Of a DNA stretch of 64,000 nt, positions 8,717 through 16,143 are shown piece by piece; positions within the stretch are counted from its first letter, which is position 1, and the number at the start of each line of letters is the position of its first letter. Made by a program: the position numbers and the translations under genes. Below the pieces are notes generated by a model. It was not told the origin of the DNA. It ran no database searches and saw only the letters and a program-made list of their open reading frames with translations. The DNA is taken from assembly GCA_028281495.1 (NCBI GenBank), contig JANQJU010000061.1:1-64000 (forward strand), in the 5' to 3' direction. The stretch comes from SAR324 cluster bacterium (GTDB lineage Bacteria > SAR324 > NAC60-12).

Positions 8717-8941
8717 CCTTTTGGAACCATTGAAGGTTTGCCCATTAGCACTGAATTCCATTTGAATACTGGATCGATTTCGCCGTTTTTTGTATTGGCG
8801 TGCGATAGTGGGATTCATCGTACTTTTGTTGAATCTACTTGAAAGAAAGGTTGATTCATATTGGAACATTCTCTATCCTACCCATAGATCTGTAAATTAT
8901 TCATTTTGGCTAAAAATCATAGCTCAGACGGCAAAAAAGTA

Positions 8942-9223
8942 ATGAGTTTGGAACTTTTGCATAAGTTGATGCGCCGGGATGGATGTTACCGTCATGAAAT
9001 AAAGCGTAATAGAGTTTCGGGGCTTACCATTTTGACTTACTTGTCCATGTTGTATGTATGTGACCCAGAAGGTAAGTATGAAACATTGATTTTTGCCAAA
9101 AGGAAAATTTTTGAATTTGAACAATATCGAACGATTGAAGCAGCAAAAGCAGGTCATCAAAGATGGGTAGAACTTTGTCAGAATCCTAACAATCAATTGC
9201 GTCCCTACACTCCCCCAGAATGA
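8942..9223 (+). CDS. Small phage/plasmid-type protein, paralogue 1
   Basis: A 93-residue protein from the ATG at 8942 (an in-frame TTG at 8906 would add 12). Its C-terminal half, YETLIFAKRKIFEFEQYRTI...AAKAGHQRWVELC, follows the same pattern as the 9314 and 9940 proteins: E-x-x-x-F, then a Tyr-containing turn, then A-G-H-x-x-W. The family is common in phages and plasmids but has no known function. Confidence 0.55.
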   Translation: MSLELLHKLMRRDGCYRHEIKRNRVSGLTILTYLSMLYVCDPEGKYETLIFAKRKIFEFEQYRTIEAAKAGHQRWVELCQNPNNQLRPYTPPE

Positions 9224-9313
9224 TACCGAATTGGTACTTACTAAAACAACCGTCCAGCTAATCAAGGGGTTCCTGCATCAAAATTAGCTTCTATAAAAAA
9301 TAAAATTTCTTTT

Positions 9314-9628
9314 TTGATTGATAATTACATCCTCAACGGCACCACCGCTGTTTGTGAACCTGACCTTGCAAAATGGTCTGCTTGGAACAGAAACCACGAC
9401 AAAACGATAGCACTCGATTGGGTTGATGACCTTCGAATTTCAACCGTGTTCTTAGGAATGGATGTTAGTTTGTTGCCTGGAGAGCCACCTTTACTGTTTG
9501 AAACAATGGTGTTTCAGGGACAGAAGATATTGGACATGCAACGGTATCCCACATGGGAGGAAGCACAGGCAGGTCACGGGGAGTGGATGAAACGATGTCG
9601 GAAGGGCCGTACGCATATCTTAACCTGA
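9314..9628 (+). CDS. Small phage/plasmid-type protein, paralogue 2
   Basis: A 104-residue protein. The pattern IDNYILNGTTAV, WNRNH, STVFLGMDVS, LFETMVFQGQ and TWEEAQAGHGEWMKRC is familiar from many phage and plasmid genomes as an uncharacterised small protein. It starts with a TTG; no ATG is available before the conserved part. It is the middle and best-preserved member of three tandem paralogues. Confidence 0.6.
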   Translation: MIDNYILNGTTAVCEPDLAKWSAWNRNHDKTIALDWVDDLRISTVFLGMDVSLLPGEPPLLFETMVFQGQKILDMQRYPTWEEAQAGHGEWMKRCRKGRTHILT

Positions 9629-9716
9629 TAACACTCAGCTTGATTTTCAAAACACATTGACTTTTTATGGAAAATGCTTTATAATTTCAAGGTATTAACT
9701 ATTAAAAGCGTAAGCT

Positions 9717-9929
9717 ATGAAAAACAATAAAAAAGAAGGAATCTTGGTCATCAATTTTAAAAAGGAACTGGGTGACTATTATTTTGACCGGCTCAAACAA
9801 CAACAATATGAATATGGTTTTGATACATTGGAAGACTGGTGCGTTCATCTCATCGAGCGAGGTATGGAAGGTTATCCCATTGGGGACGAACCTACTTCTT
9901 TGATAGTCTTTAGAGATTCAAAAAAGTGA
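9717..9929 (+). CDS. Small hypothetical protein
   Basis: A 70-residue protein (MKNNKKEGILVINFKKELGD...) rich in Lys, Asp and Tyr. It lies between two members of the 9-10 kb paralogue family on the same strand. No domain is recognised. Confidence 0.45.
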   Translation: MKNNKKEGILVINFKKELGDYYFDRLKQQQYEYGFDTLEDWCVHLIERGMEGYPIGDEPTSLIVFRDSKK

Positions 9930-9939
9930 TGATTCTTCA

Positions 9940-10209
9940 TTGGTGATTAGAAACTTTTCTGAGAGTTTCTACAATTTTTCAGCCACAGATGCTCGGTTTA
10001 TGCCTTATGGACTGTCTTTGCTGATTGAAATAATGATGTTTCAGGGACAAGAAATTTTGGATAGACAACGGTATTCCACTTGGGAGGAAGCCCAGGCAGG
10101 TCATCGGGGATGGGTAAATCGATGTTATAATCATCCAAAAGAGCTGACGGGCTTAACGCTTAAATCTTGGATAGTTATTCATTGGGTGTTTGGCTATTTC
10201 ACGGCGTAG
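9940..10209 (+). pseudogene. Degenerate paralogue 3 of the 9-10 kb family
   Basis: It keeps the family core (MMFQGQEILDRQRYSTWEEA, then QAGHRGW) but has lost the N-terminal half seen at 9314. It begins at a TTG and runs into the 3' end of the oppositely oriented recombinase by 57 bases. Probably a decayed duplicate, truncated by arrival of the recombinase module. Confidence 0.45.
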
Positions 10210-11064
10210 ATGATCGGTTGTTGCCATCAAATAGATCGTTGTTGTCGAAATATTTGCATGTCCCATCATCTTAGATAACTCATACAATCCACATCCTGAT
10301 TCCAGCATCAGCACCGCGAAAGTGTGCCGAAGCATATGGGGGGTGAAATAGATTCCGCTCTTGGTCCTGAGCTTTTCGACCAATCGGTAAATCACTTTGT
10401 CACCCATCTGACTGTCCTGACGCATGGCCGTGAAAAAATAAGGACATTCTTTCTTCAGTCGTTTGCGATCTTTGAGGTAATCTTTGATAATGGGTATAAA
10501 TTTATCTGTTAGAGGGATTTTGCGATCTTTCTTTCCTTTGCCTTCGATGACCGTTAACAAACGATTTCCTATATCCATGTCATCCGTTTTGATGCTTCTG
10601 AGTTCTTCTTTCCGCACACCTGTAAACATGAAAGTGGCGATGATCGCGATGGCCCGCTTTTTTTCAAATTGATAAGGGTATTTGAGGTGAATCGTCCAAT
10701 CCAATAGTTCGAATGCGGTGTCCAGAGGTAAGTGCTTGGGAATCCGTTTGGGAAGTGATGGGCGATCCATCAGTTTGATGGGGTTGTCCTGGACATATTC
10801 TTCAACAACACACCAATCCAAGAACAAGCTGATCGCTTTCATGTATTCTCTGCGGGTTTTGGCCGACCAGTCATGTTCTGCTTTTCCCCAATGAATCCAT
10901 TGTTTGACTAAGGGGCGGGTCAATTCTGAGACTGTTTCAATGGGTTTGTAAGCTAGCAGCCGTCTAAACGCCGCTTTGTACCAATAAATAGTCTTGGGAG
11001 AATTGCCTTTGAAATCTAGGCGTTCCTGACAAAACTGTTGATGGAGAGTGTGAATGTCTAACAT
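10153..11064 (-). CDS. XerC/D-like tyrosine recombinase A
   Basis: 303 residues with a SAM-like core-binding domain (about 1-95) and a complete catalytic set: TGVRKEEL (Arg I), GKGKKDRKIPL (Lys strand), HMLRHTF (H-x-x-R), MGHANISTTTIYL (second His and Tyr). It is paralogous to the 11332-12225 recombinase, and the tRNA-Asn fragment lies between them. Its start codon is 8 bases from a perfect 11-bp inverted repeat (11073-11097). It probably acts in integration or excision of the local element, alone or with its neighbour. Confidence 0.85.
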   Translation of the reverse strand: MLDIHTLHQQFCQERLDFKGNSPKTIYWYKAAFRRLLAYKPIETVSELTRPLVKQWIHWGKAEHDWSAKTRREYMKAISLFLDWCVVEEYVQDNPIKLMDRPSLPKRIPKHLPLDTAFELLDWTIHLKYPYQFEKKRAIAIIATFMFTGVRKEELRSIKTDDMDIGNRLLTVIEGKGKKDRKIPLTDKFIPIIKDYLKDRKRLKKECPYFFTAMRQDSQMGDKVIYRLVEKLRTKSGIYFTPHMLRHTFAVLMLESGCGLYELSKMMGHANISTTTIYLMATTDHLRREIAKHPMNNYPRFKR

Positions 11065-11072
11065 ACCTCAAT

Positions 11073-11097
11073 GACCTTATGGCTCGGCCATAAGGTC
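11073..11097. repeat. Perfect inverted repeat GACCTTATGGC
   Basis: 11-bp arms GACCTTATGGC and GCCATAAGGTC around a 3-bp centre, directly upstream of recombinase A. A third copy of the 11-mer lies at 11289-11299, on the other side of the tRNA-Asn fragment. It is a candidate operator or recombinase-binding site. Confidence 0.6.
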
Positions 11098-11156
11098 GCT
11101 GAAGTCCCCAATTGAGGATGCTTTAACCGCTCTTTTCCGCTTTATCCAACCAACTT

Positions 11157-11203
11157 TGGCTCCCGAGGTCGGATTCGAACCGACGACCAATTGGTTAACA
11201 GCC
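11157..11203 (-). other. tRNA-Asn(GUU) 3'-half fragment (att core)
   Basis: On the minus strand the sequence runs from the anticodon loop CTGTTAA through CCAATTGGTCG, a perfect T arm (GTCGG-TTCGAAT-CCGAC), acceptor CTCGGGA, discriminator and CCA, matching a bacterial tRNA-Asn. The 5' half is missing: no normally spaced TCCCGAG and D arm lie upstream, and the anticodon loop has one extra G. It is best read as an attachment-site duplicate. Its orientation puts the inserted element to its right, where recombinase B lies 130 bp away. Confidence 0.75.
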
Positions 11204-11288
11204 CAATGCCAGCGGTAAAATCCCTGGTTTTTGCCTTGTTTGGGGCAATTCGGGACACAAACGTAGATTCCTCCTTATGCGTTTCAAC

Positions 11289-11299
11289 GACCTTATGGC
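11289..11299 (+). repeat. Third copy of GACCTTATGGC
   Basis: A direct repeat of the left arm of 11073-11083, with the shared left flank CAA(C/T). The two copies bracket the tRNA-Asn fragment. Confidence 0.5.
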
Positions 11300-11331
11300 T
11301 ATTTTCATATTAAGGGTATATTTACACCCAG

Positions 11332-12225
11332 TCAAAGGATTGTGGCTTGACGAAAACTGCGTTTGATGGACTCGCCTGATGCGGATATATACCGTTCCGT
11401 CGTCTTGGTGCTTTCGTGGCCCATGATGGCTTTGATCTTATATAAGTTGAGATCGGCTTCCACTGCTAAACGGCCAAAGGTGTGGCGTAACATATGGGGG
11501 GTGAAATAGATGCCGGATGAGATCGAAACCTTTTGGCAAATGCGTCGAATGTCTTTGGGGGTGAGTTGTTTGTCGGAATGGACTCCGGTGAAGAACCACC
11601 GAGAGGGACGATTGAGTTTCCGCCGGTATTCAACATAGTTTTCCAAACGGGTGATCAACTGGGGATGGATGGGAATGAGGCGGTCTTTTCGGTTCTTTCC
11701 CTGTTTGACCATGAGTTCCTCGGACAGCAAATTGACACCCAACGTTTCCAAATTGATGAGTTCTTGGAGTCTCAGTCCCGTCAAACCAAAAGTGGCCAAA
11801 ATAGTGGTGTTGCGGATGCGTTCGAGCTTGTAACGCCAATTGTACCATTCGGAGGTGTATAGGATGGTTTGGAATTCTTGCTTAGTTAGACACCGGGGTA
11901 GGGCTTTGGGGAGCTTGGGTTTGGCGATCTCATCAATGGGGTTCTTTTTGAGCATGCGTTCCGTCACACACCAATTGAAAAACGATTTGAAGTCTTGGCG
12001 GTAATTGCGGAACGTTTTGGGACTCCATTGCCTCAATTCTTGTTGATCCAAGAGGTATTCACGGAGAACCAGCGTACTGCATTGTTCCAGATCGTGAATC
12101 CCGGTGACTTTGCTAAACGTTTTCAACGTGGCGATGATACTGCGATAGCTGTTGGGACGATTGCCTTTTTCATACAGAAAATAGCGTTTGAATCGCGGTT
12201 GCAGATCCACAATTTTCATAAGCAA
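11332..12225 (-). CDS. XerC/D-like tyrosine recombinase B (probable element integrase)
   Basis: 297 residues: core-binding domain (about 10-100), then catalytic motifs TGLRLQEL, GKNRKDRLIPI, HMLRHTFGRL and MGHESTKTTERYI, all intact. It is paralogous to recombinase A. The gene's 3' end faces the tRNA-Asn fragment. Because that fragment's polarity predicts an element to its right, this is the best candidate integrase for the mobilizable element that carries the relaxase and qat genes. Confidence 0.85.
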   Translation of the reverse strand: MLMKIVDLQPRFKRYFLYEKGNRPNSYRSIIATLKTFSKVTGIHDLEQCSTLVLREYLLDQQELRQWSPKTFRNYRQDFKSFFNWCVTERMLKKNPIDEIAKPKLPKALPRCLTKQEFQTILYTSEWYNWRYKLERIRNTTILATFGLTGLRLQELINLETLGVNLLSEELMVKQGKNRKDRLIPIHPQLITRLENYVEYRRKLNRPSRWFFTGVHSDKQLTPKDIRRICQKVSISSGIYFTPHMLRHTFGRLAVEADLNLYKIKAIMGHESTKTTERYISASGESIKRSFRQATIL

Positions 12226-12239
12226 ATGTTGTTAAAGAA

Positions 12240-12557
12240 CTAATGATCATGCGCAAACAGCATGATCCAGAAATCGTTTTGTTGGATTTCTGAAGGCGTG
12301 TAAGCTCCACTGGCTTTCATTGAGGCACTGAGTTGGTCTACACAGAGGATGGTGCGGCCTTGGTCGTCTCGGAAGGTTTGGATGAAATCCGCCCCTTGGT
12401 GATGCCGGACATGAATGAACAGATCGCGGATGATCTGGGAGACTTCTGGGGAGGACAAGGTGTTTTGGATGGAAGGAGTCAACACCAGTCGCCCGGAGAA
12501 CCAATAGTCACCAGGTTGGGTTTGGGGTTGGAGGAACCAACGGTAAGGAGTGGTCAT
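12240..12557 (-). CDS. Small hypothetical protein
   Basis: 105 residues starting MTTPYRWFLQPQT (an in-frame ATG at 12581 would add 8). It contains PGDYWFSGRLVLTPS and a C-terminal FWIMLFAHDH. I do not recognise a family. It lies just downstream of an operator-like double CTTAAAA site and 14 bp ahead of the recombinase B gene, so it may share its promoter. Confidence 0.5.
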   Translation of the reverse strand: MTTPYRWFLQPQTQPGDYWFSGRLVLTPSIQNTLSSPEVSQIIRDLFIHVRHHQGADFIQTFRDDQGRTILCVDQLSASMKASGAYTPSEIQQNDFWIMLFAHDH

Positions 12558-12612
12558 TTGTGTGGGGGTTACAGAACCCACCTATTATGTAAAAACGTGA
12601 CCAACAATGCTC

Positions 12613-12630
12613 CTTAAAAGTCACTTAAAA
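12613..12630 (+). promoter_or_regulatory. CTTAAAA direct-repeat operator, site 1
   Basis: Two CTTAAAA boxes separated by GTCA (11-bp period), followed by TGGGG. It overlaps the last codons of the primase-like gene and lies upstream of the 12240-12557 gene. It is the same 20-base motif as at 14729 and 23791. Confidence 0.65.
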
Positions 12631-13559
12631 TGGGGAGGTGTTTGTTGCAACTGCTCATTCCAATCTTTGCTATCCGGCAATTGCACTTGAATGGTTTTGC
12701 CGGAACGACTTAAGAGTTTCTTGGCTTCCCACGCATACTTACGACCGGGTTGGTCATTATCAAAGGCCAAAGTGATTTGAGAGCCGGGAAAGTCGTTGCC
12801 CAGTTGTTGGAGGATTTGTTCGGTTAACGGACTCCATTGTCCCGCAGTGGCCATATAGCGACTGTGGGACGGCTGGAACAGAGCTTGGTAAGACAAACAA
12901 TCGATGGCTGCTTCACAGATCACCAATTGGTCATCGGTTTCCCAGCCATTGCTCACCCACACCGACTTTTGACCGCCTTTCACAAACCGTTGAAAGTCCC
13001 GGTTTTTGCGCTCAAAGCCACAGACTTCTCCCTCCAAATCATAATGCGGGAAGATGACGTTGTGGCGTTTGTCCACTTTGATACGGCCTACAAACCGAGA
13101 AAGGTTGAGAATCGTGGAATCGATACCACGATCTGCCAAATAACGGGATTCGCTCAAGTTGGGCAGGGTGTGGTACTCTTTGAGGACGGCAAAGCGGTCT
13201 TTTTCCACTGGTGGAGCGGACGTGTACTGGGTGCTGATCGAGGATTGTGGGTCCGGTATCCCACCCCACTCGGCGAGTTCTTGTCGTACTTCATCTAAGG
13301 TAATTCCCAGTTTGCCACCCCGTCGGTTTTGCACAAAATCGACAATGGTGCCGTGGTCGTCCAAATCATAAAAACTGTAATATACCCAGTGGCCATTGGG
13401 CATTCGGGCGATGCTGATTTTGTCGGAACGGTCGGGAGTGCGCATCACGATTTGACTGCGATAACTGTCTTTGGGATCGATTTGGTACTGGAACTCCAGG
13501 GCCGCATAATCCGGTAAGGCGATGTCTTTTTTGAAGGCTTCGAATTGGCTGTCCGACAT
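12621..13559 (-). CDS. DUF3991/Toprim primase-like protein
   Basis: 312 residues. The N-terminal part has a zinc-finger-less primase-like fold region (DKISIARMPNGHWVYYSFYD, DHGTIVDFVQ). The middle has the DUF3991-like SRYLADRGIDSTIL, and the C-terminal Toprim domain shows LVICEAAIDCLSY (catalytic Glu and Asp) and ITLAFDNDQPGRK (acidic pair). Such proteins accompany MobA-type relaxases on plasmids and integrative elements and are thought to prime complementary-strand synthesis after transfer. Both ends of the gene carry operator-like CTTAAAA sites. Confidence 0.75.
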   Translation of the reverse strand: MSDSQFEAFKKDIALPDYAALEFQYQIDPKDSYRSQIVMRTPDRSDKISIARMPNGHWVYYSFYDLDDHGTIVDFVQNRRGGKLGITLDEVRQELAEWGGIPDPQSSISTQYTSAPPVEKDRFAVLKEYHTLPNLSESRYLADRGIDSTILNLSRFVGRIKVDKRHNVIFPHYDLEGEVCGFERKNRDFQRFVKGGQKSVWVSNGWETDDQLVICEAAIDCLSYQALFQPSHSRYMATAGQWSPLTEQILQQLGNDFPGSQITLAFDNDQPGRKYAWEAKKLLSRSGKTIQVQLPDSKDWNEQLQQTPPHFK

Positions 13560-13618
13560 AGGCGATGATTAGGTGAAAGGAGAATTTCCAGGGTGGTTCC
13601 TATTATAGACCGGGTTTG

Positions 13619-13647
13619 CTTTTAAGCAGCTTAAAAATCACTGAAAT
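13619..13647 (+). promoter_or_regulatory. CTTAAAA operator, degenerate site 2
   Basis: CTTAAAA (13630) and CTGAAAT (13641) with the same 11-bp period and ATCA spacer. In front lies an inverted box that makes the palindrome TTTTAAGC-A-GCTTAAAA (13620-13636). It sits about 60 bases upstream of the primase-like gene. Confidence 0.5.
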
Positions 13648-13748
13648 TGGGGTGATGGATGAGATAAAAACAGAGGGCAAGGTTCCGATGGCTCTTGCCC
13701 TTCAACAATTGGTTGCCCGATTGTCCTTTCCAGCTTCTCTGTTTGGAG

Positions 13749-13844
13749 CTATAGTGGGTACTGTGATTTGGGGAAGTGATTACGCTTCGTAGCCGCCAAG
13801 CATGAGAGCGTGTACTTCCTCAGGTTCTTGAAAACACATTTCAT
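13749..13844 (-). CDS. Possible 31-residue peptide with strong ribosome site
   Basis: The ATG at 13844 follows a near-perfect AAGGAGG at ideal distance. The frame gives MKCVFKNLRKYTLSCLAATK and so on. An alternative ATG at 13839 in another frame gives a 19-residue peptide ending GGYEA, which looks equally protein-like. The two cannot be separated by eye. It is coupled by ATGA to the upstream 34-residue frame. Confidence 0.3.
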   Translation of the reverse strand: MKCVFKNLRKYTLSCLAATKRNHFPKSQYPL

Positions 13845-13945
13845 AGAATTACCTCCTTATATACACTAAAGGTGATATTGGAATGGTTTCTGGTCTCCCA
13901 CATCTCGTGGTTGCTCCCGCCTTGATAGGCTTCCGTGTCGGTCAT
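13841..13945 (-). CDS. Possible 34-residue peptide
   Basis: ATG at 13945 after AAAGGAA. The peptide begins MTDTEAYQGGSNHEMWETRN and its TGA overlaps the next ATG. Such overlaps support real translation, but the length gives no family signal. Confidence 0.3.
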   Translation of the reverse strand: MTDTEAYQGGSNHEMWETRNHSNITFSVYKEVIL

Positions 13946-13959
13946 GGGATTCCTTTCAT

Positions 13960-14139
13960 TTAAGAATAGAACATGACCGAACTGTTCTCCTGAGCGAAGC
14001 ACAGTTCTTGGAGGGCTTCATCGGGAGTCATCCCTTCCTCGAACCAATCCCACAGCGGCAACTCCACCAAATCTTCAAAATCCAGGTTCAAGCGGTTGAG
14101 GATTAAATTCCCCAATTGCTCTTTCCATTGTACAAACAT
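13960..14139 (-). CDS. Small acidic protein (59 residues)
   Basis: The ATG at 14139 is preceded by AAGGAGG, 5 bases upstream. The protein (MFVQWKEQLGNLILNRLNLD ... FEEGMTPDEALQELC) is acidic and helical with a Trp-rich centre, like many small plasmid proteins of unknown role. It follows the DUF2958 gene by 12 bases and is probably in its operon. Confidence 0.55.
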   Translation of the reverse strand: MFVQWKEQLGNLILNRLNLDFEDLVELPLWDWFEEGMTPDEALQELCFAQENSSVMFYS

Positions 14140-14151
14140 GGTCCCTCCTTT

Positions 14152-14481
14152 TTAGTGTTGAGTGTTTTGCAGCATGGCCCAACGGAACACGCTCCAAGGT
14201 TGTGGAGGGAAGGCGGCATCCCACTGAATCTGGATACCGAACTCGGTTTCAATGGTGGTCAGCTCGTTTAACGGCACATGGCCCCATTCTTCACACTCCT
14301 CCATCAAGCCACTGACAAAGCCAACGGCCAGTTGCTTGCAGGGAGAGTATTCGATGAGTAGCCATTGGGCTGGACTGGGAGGAGCGATGAGGCGAGAGAC
14401 CACGAGGGGATCGCTGACCTTATTCTGAGAACCCAGCGAGTAGGCTTGGAACCGTTGTTCAAATTCGGGAGTGATTTCCAT
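14152..14481 (-). CDS. DUF2958-like protein, copy 1
   Basis: 109 residues. The pattern VVSRLIAPPSPAQWLLIEYS, then AVGFVSGLMEECEEWGHVPL and NELTTIETEFGI, fits DUF2958, a small family of plasmids and integrative elements of unknown function. It has a second, more typical copy at 24931-25257. The two genes share a homologous 5' leader of about 150 nt, which implies common control. Confidence 0.65.
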   Translation of the reverse strand: MEITPEFEQRFQAYSLGSQNKVSDPLVVSRLIAPPSPAQWLLIEYSPCKQLAVGFVSGLMEECEEWGHVPLNELTTIETEFGIQIQWDAAFPPQPWSVFRWAMLQNTQH

Positions 14482-14640
14482 ACCCGTCCTTTCTTTAAAT
14501 GGGCGCAGTCTTCAGACTGCTTGTTTGGGCAACCTCTGAACTCTCGAATCCATTTCCAAGAGGGAGGATTGCGATCAATCCTGGAACCGCTGGAATGAAT
14601 CCGTGGAGTCCAGGGGAACCCCAACCAACGGGGGTTCGTG
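14482..14640 (-). ncRNA. Structured 5' leader of DUF2958 gene, copy 1
   Basis: On the coding strand this leader starts GGTTGGGGTTCCCCTGG and ends AAAGGAC a few bases before the ATG, as does the leader at 24776-24930. Between these blocks hairpins sit at the same places with different sequences: GGATTG/CAATCC here against TTGCC/GGCAA there, and GCAGTCT/AGACTGC here against CTGTGCC/GGCGCAG there. GGTTGCCC is conserved before the last hairpin. Paired changes of this kind point to a functional RNA fold, perhaps a translational switch. Confidence 0.6.
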
Positions 14641-14728
14641 GACGGGTTGGTTTCTTGGGAATTGAGAGATTGTGAAAGGACCGATTTTTCAACACTGGAA
14701 GAGTAGCGGAAGCGGAGTCCCATGTTTC

Positions 14729-14746
14729 CTTAAAAATCACTTAAAA
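14729..14746 (+). promoter_or_regulatory. CTTAAAA direct-repeat operator, site 3
   Basis: Two CTTAAAA boxes with ATCA between them (11-bp period), about 75 bp upstream of the response-regulator start and within the divergent promoter region shared with the DUF2958 operon. The 11-bp direct-repeat layout is typical of OmpR/PhoB-family sites. Confidence 0.7.
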
Positions 14747-14819
14747 TGCGGGAATTTGGTTTGCAGCGGTGGGGTGGCGGCTTAAACTCCTCGGCGCTTT
14801 ATTTCTTAACTCCTTCCTT

Positions 14820-15491
14820 ATGAAGATTCTTATTGTTGAAGATCAGCCGGAATTGGCTGAGCATTTGCTGGCGTATCTGGCCCGTCATGACTTTCAGGCC
14901 GAGCATTGCCGCACAGGCACTGAAGCTTTGGGGCGAATGGAACAGCGGAAGTATGATCTGTTGTTGTTGGATTTGGGATTGCCGGATTTGCCAGGATTGC
15001 AGGTGATGCAGAAAGCCCATCAGGTGTGGGGCGATCTCAAAGTGATTGTGGTAAGTGCTCGTACCGATGCTCAAGGGGTGGCTCAGGTGATGGATGCCGG
15101 AGCCGATGATTATTTACGCAAACCTCTCCATTTGGGGGAGTTGCGTTCCCGGATCGAGGCGGTGGCTCGCCGGGGTCGGAAGGTGTCCTTGGCTCCTTGT
15201 TTTCAGCACAAGGGTTTTGAGTTGGACTCCCGTGCGGCGTGTTTGCGCGCCAATGGCAAAGCGTTGTTGTTGACTCCCACGGAACAACAGGTGTTGCATC
15301 TGTTGTTTGCTCACCCGACTGAGGTGATCCCGTTTGCGACCTTTCTGCAACAGGTGTGGGGGGATGTCGCTGGGGAGTCTGATGGCAATGTGCTGCATGT
15401 GTATGTGAATACCTTGCGCAAAAAGGCCCGTCGTTTGAGCAAGCGTCCTTTGATCCAGACCTGTCGTCGTGTGGGATATCGGTTGGCTTAA
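14820..15491 (+). CDS. OmpR/PhoB-family response regulator
   Basis: 223 residues. The receiver domain carries the acidic pair VED (7-8), the phospho-acceptor Asp51 in LLLLDLGLP, Ser79 and Lys101. The C-terminal winged helix (about 125-223) has LTPTEQQVLHLLFAHP and GNVLHVYVNTLRKK as in OmpR/PhoB proteins. No histidine kinase gene is in the window, so it is an orphan here. A double CTTAAAA site lies upstream and three more are in the same element, suggesting that it regulates itself and the mobilization genes. Confidence 0.9.
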   Translation: MKILIVEDQPELAEHLLAYLARHDFQAEHCRTGTEALGRMEQRKYDLLLLDLGLPDLPGLQVMQKAHQVWGDLKVIVVSARTDAQGVAQVMDAGADDYLRKPLHLGELRSRIEAVARRGRKVSLAPCFQHKGFELDSRAACLRANGKALLLTPTEQQVLHLLFAHPTEVIPFATFLQQVWGDVAGESDGNVLHVYVNTLRKKARRLSKRPLIQTCRRVGYRLA

Positions 15492-15573
15492 AGCGGGAGG
15501 AGCCTTGGCGGACATGGGAGGGTTGGCAATGTCCGGTGGATTGCTTGAGTGTTGTGAGGTCGCCAAAGGCTCC

Positions 15574-15620
15574 GCAAGAACGCATTTTGTCGGACAATTG
15601 TCCGCAAAATACATTCTTGC
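15574..15620. other. Probable origin of transfer (oriT) inverted repeat
   Basis: A nested inverted repeat immediately upstream of the mobilization genes: outer arms GCAAGAA/TTCTTGC, middle ATTTTG/CAAAAT, inner CGGACAA/TTGTCCG, broken only by short mismatches. A second hairpin (AAGGGGGA/TCCCCCTT, 15620-15638) follows. Position and structure fit a relaxase-recognised oriT, but it could also be a terminator after the regulator gene. Confidence 0.55.
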
Positions 15621-15687
15621 AAGGGGGATTTCCCCCTTTGATCCCCCATTTGATACCGTTGGATCGGTTGTTTTTTAACTCCTGTGT

Positions 15688-16143
15688 ATGTTGTCTTCCC
15701 CTGCCAGCCCGAAACAGTTTCGCCAACGGATTTTGGCTCTGGTGTCGAAACCGAAACGCTATCGCTATTATCCCACCACCTGTGATCGACGAGTGCATCT
15801 TTCGGTGAAGAAAGCGGCACAAGCGGTGGGTTTGCCCGTGTCAGGGTATTTTATGGAGTTGCATCGGCGGAATGTGCTGAACCAACAACGCTTACCGCCC
15901 AAAGTTTGGGTCCAAGCTTTGCGGAAGTTCGGTCAGCAGTTGGCCAAGCTGGGGGGCCATAGCAATCAACTGGCCCATCATGTCAATCGGCAGCATCAGA
16001 TGGGGAAGGTTCAAGTAAAGCAGTTTGAAAAGTTGTTGTTGGCCTTAGAGAAACAGCGGGATTGGCTGGACGGCTATTTGTTTCAATTAACCCATCCTCC
16101 TTATGATCATTCGCAACCTGAGCCGCCGGAGTCGAAGCTTTGA
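15688..16143 (+). CDS. MobC-like relaxosome protein
   Basis: 151 residues with a basic N-terminus (KPKRYRYYPTTCDRRVHLSV), a ribbon-helix-helix-like middle (KKAAQAVGLPVSGYFMELHR) and the MobC-type LRKFGQQLAKLGGHSNQLAH. MobC proteins bind oriT and help the relaxase open the nick site. The gene overlaps the relaxase start by 41 bases in another frame and follows the putative oriT by under 70 bases. Confidence 0.7.
   Translation: MLSSPASPKQFRQRILALVSKPKRYRYYPTTCDRRVHLSVKKAAQAVGLPVSGYFMELHRRNVLNQQRLPPKVWVQALRKFGQQLAKLGGHSNQLAHHVNRQHQMGKVQVKQFEKLLLALEKQRDWLDGYLFQLTHPPYDHSQPEPPESKL

Noticed and set aside
11157..11260. Functional tRNA-Asn gene with an intron-like insert
   Set aside because: A TCCCGAA stretch exists upstream, but its spacing is about 20 bases too long, the D arm is missing and the anticodon loop has an extra G.
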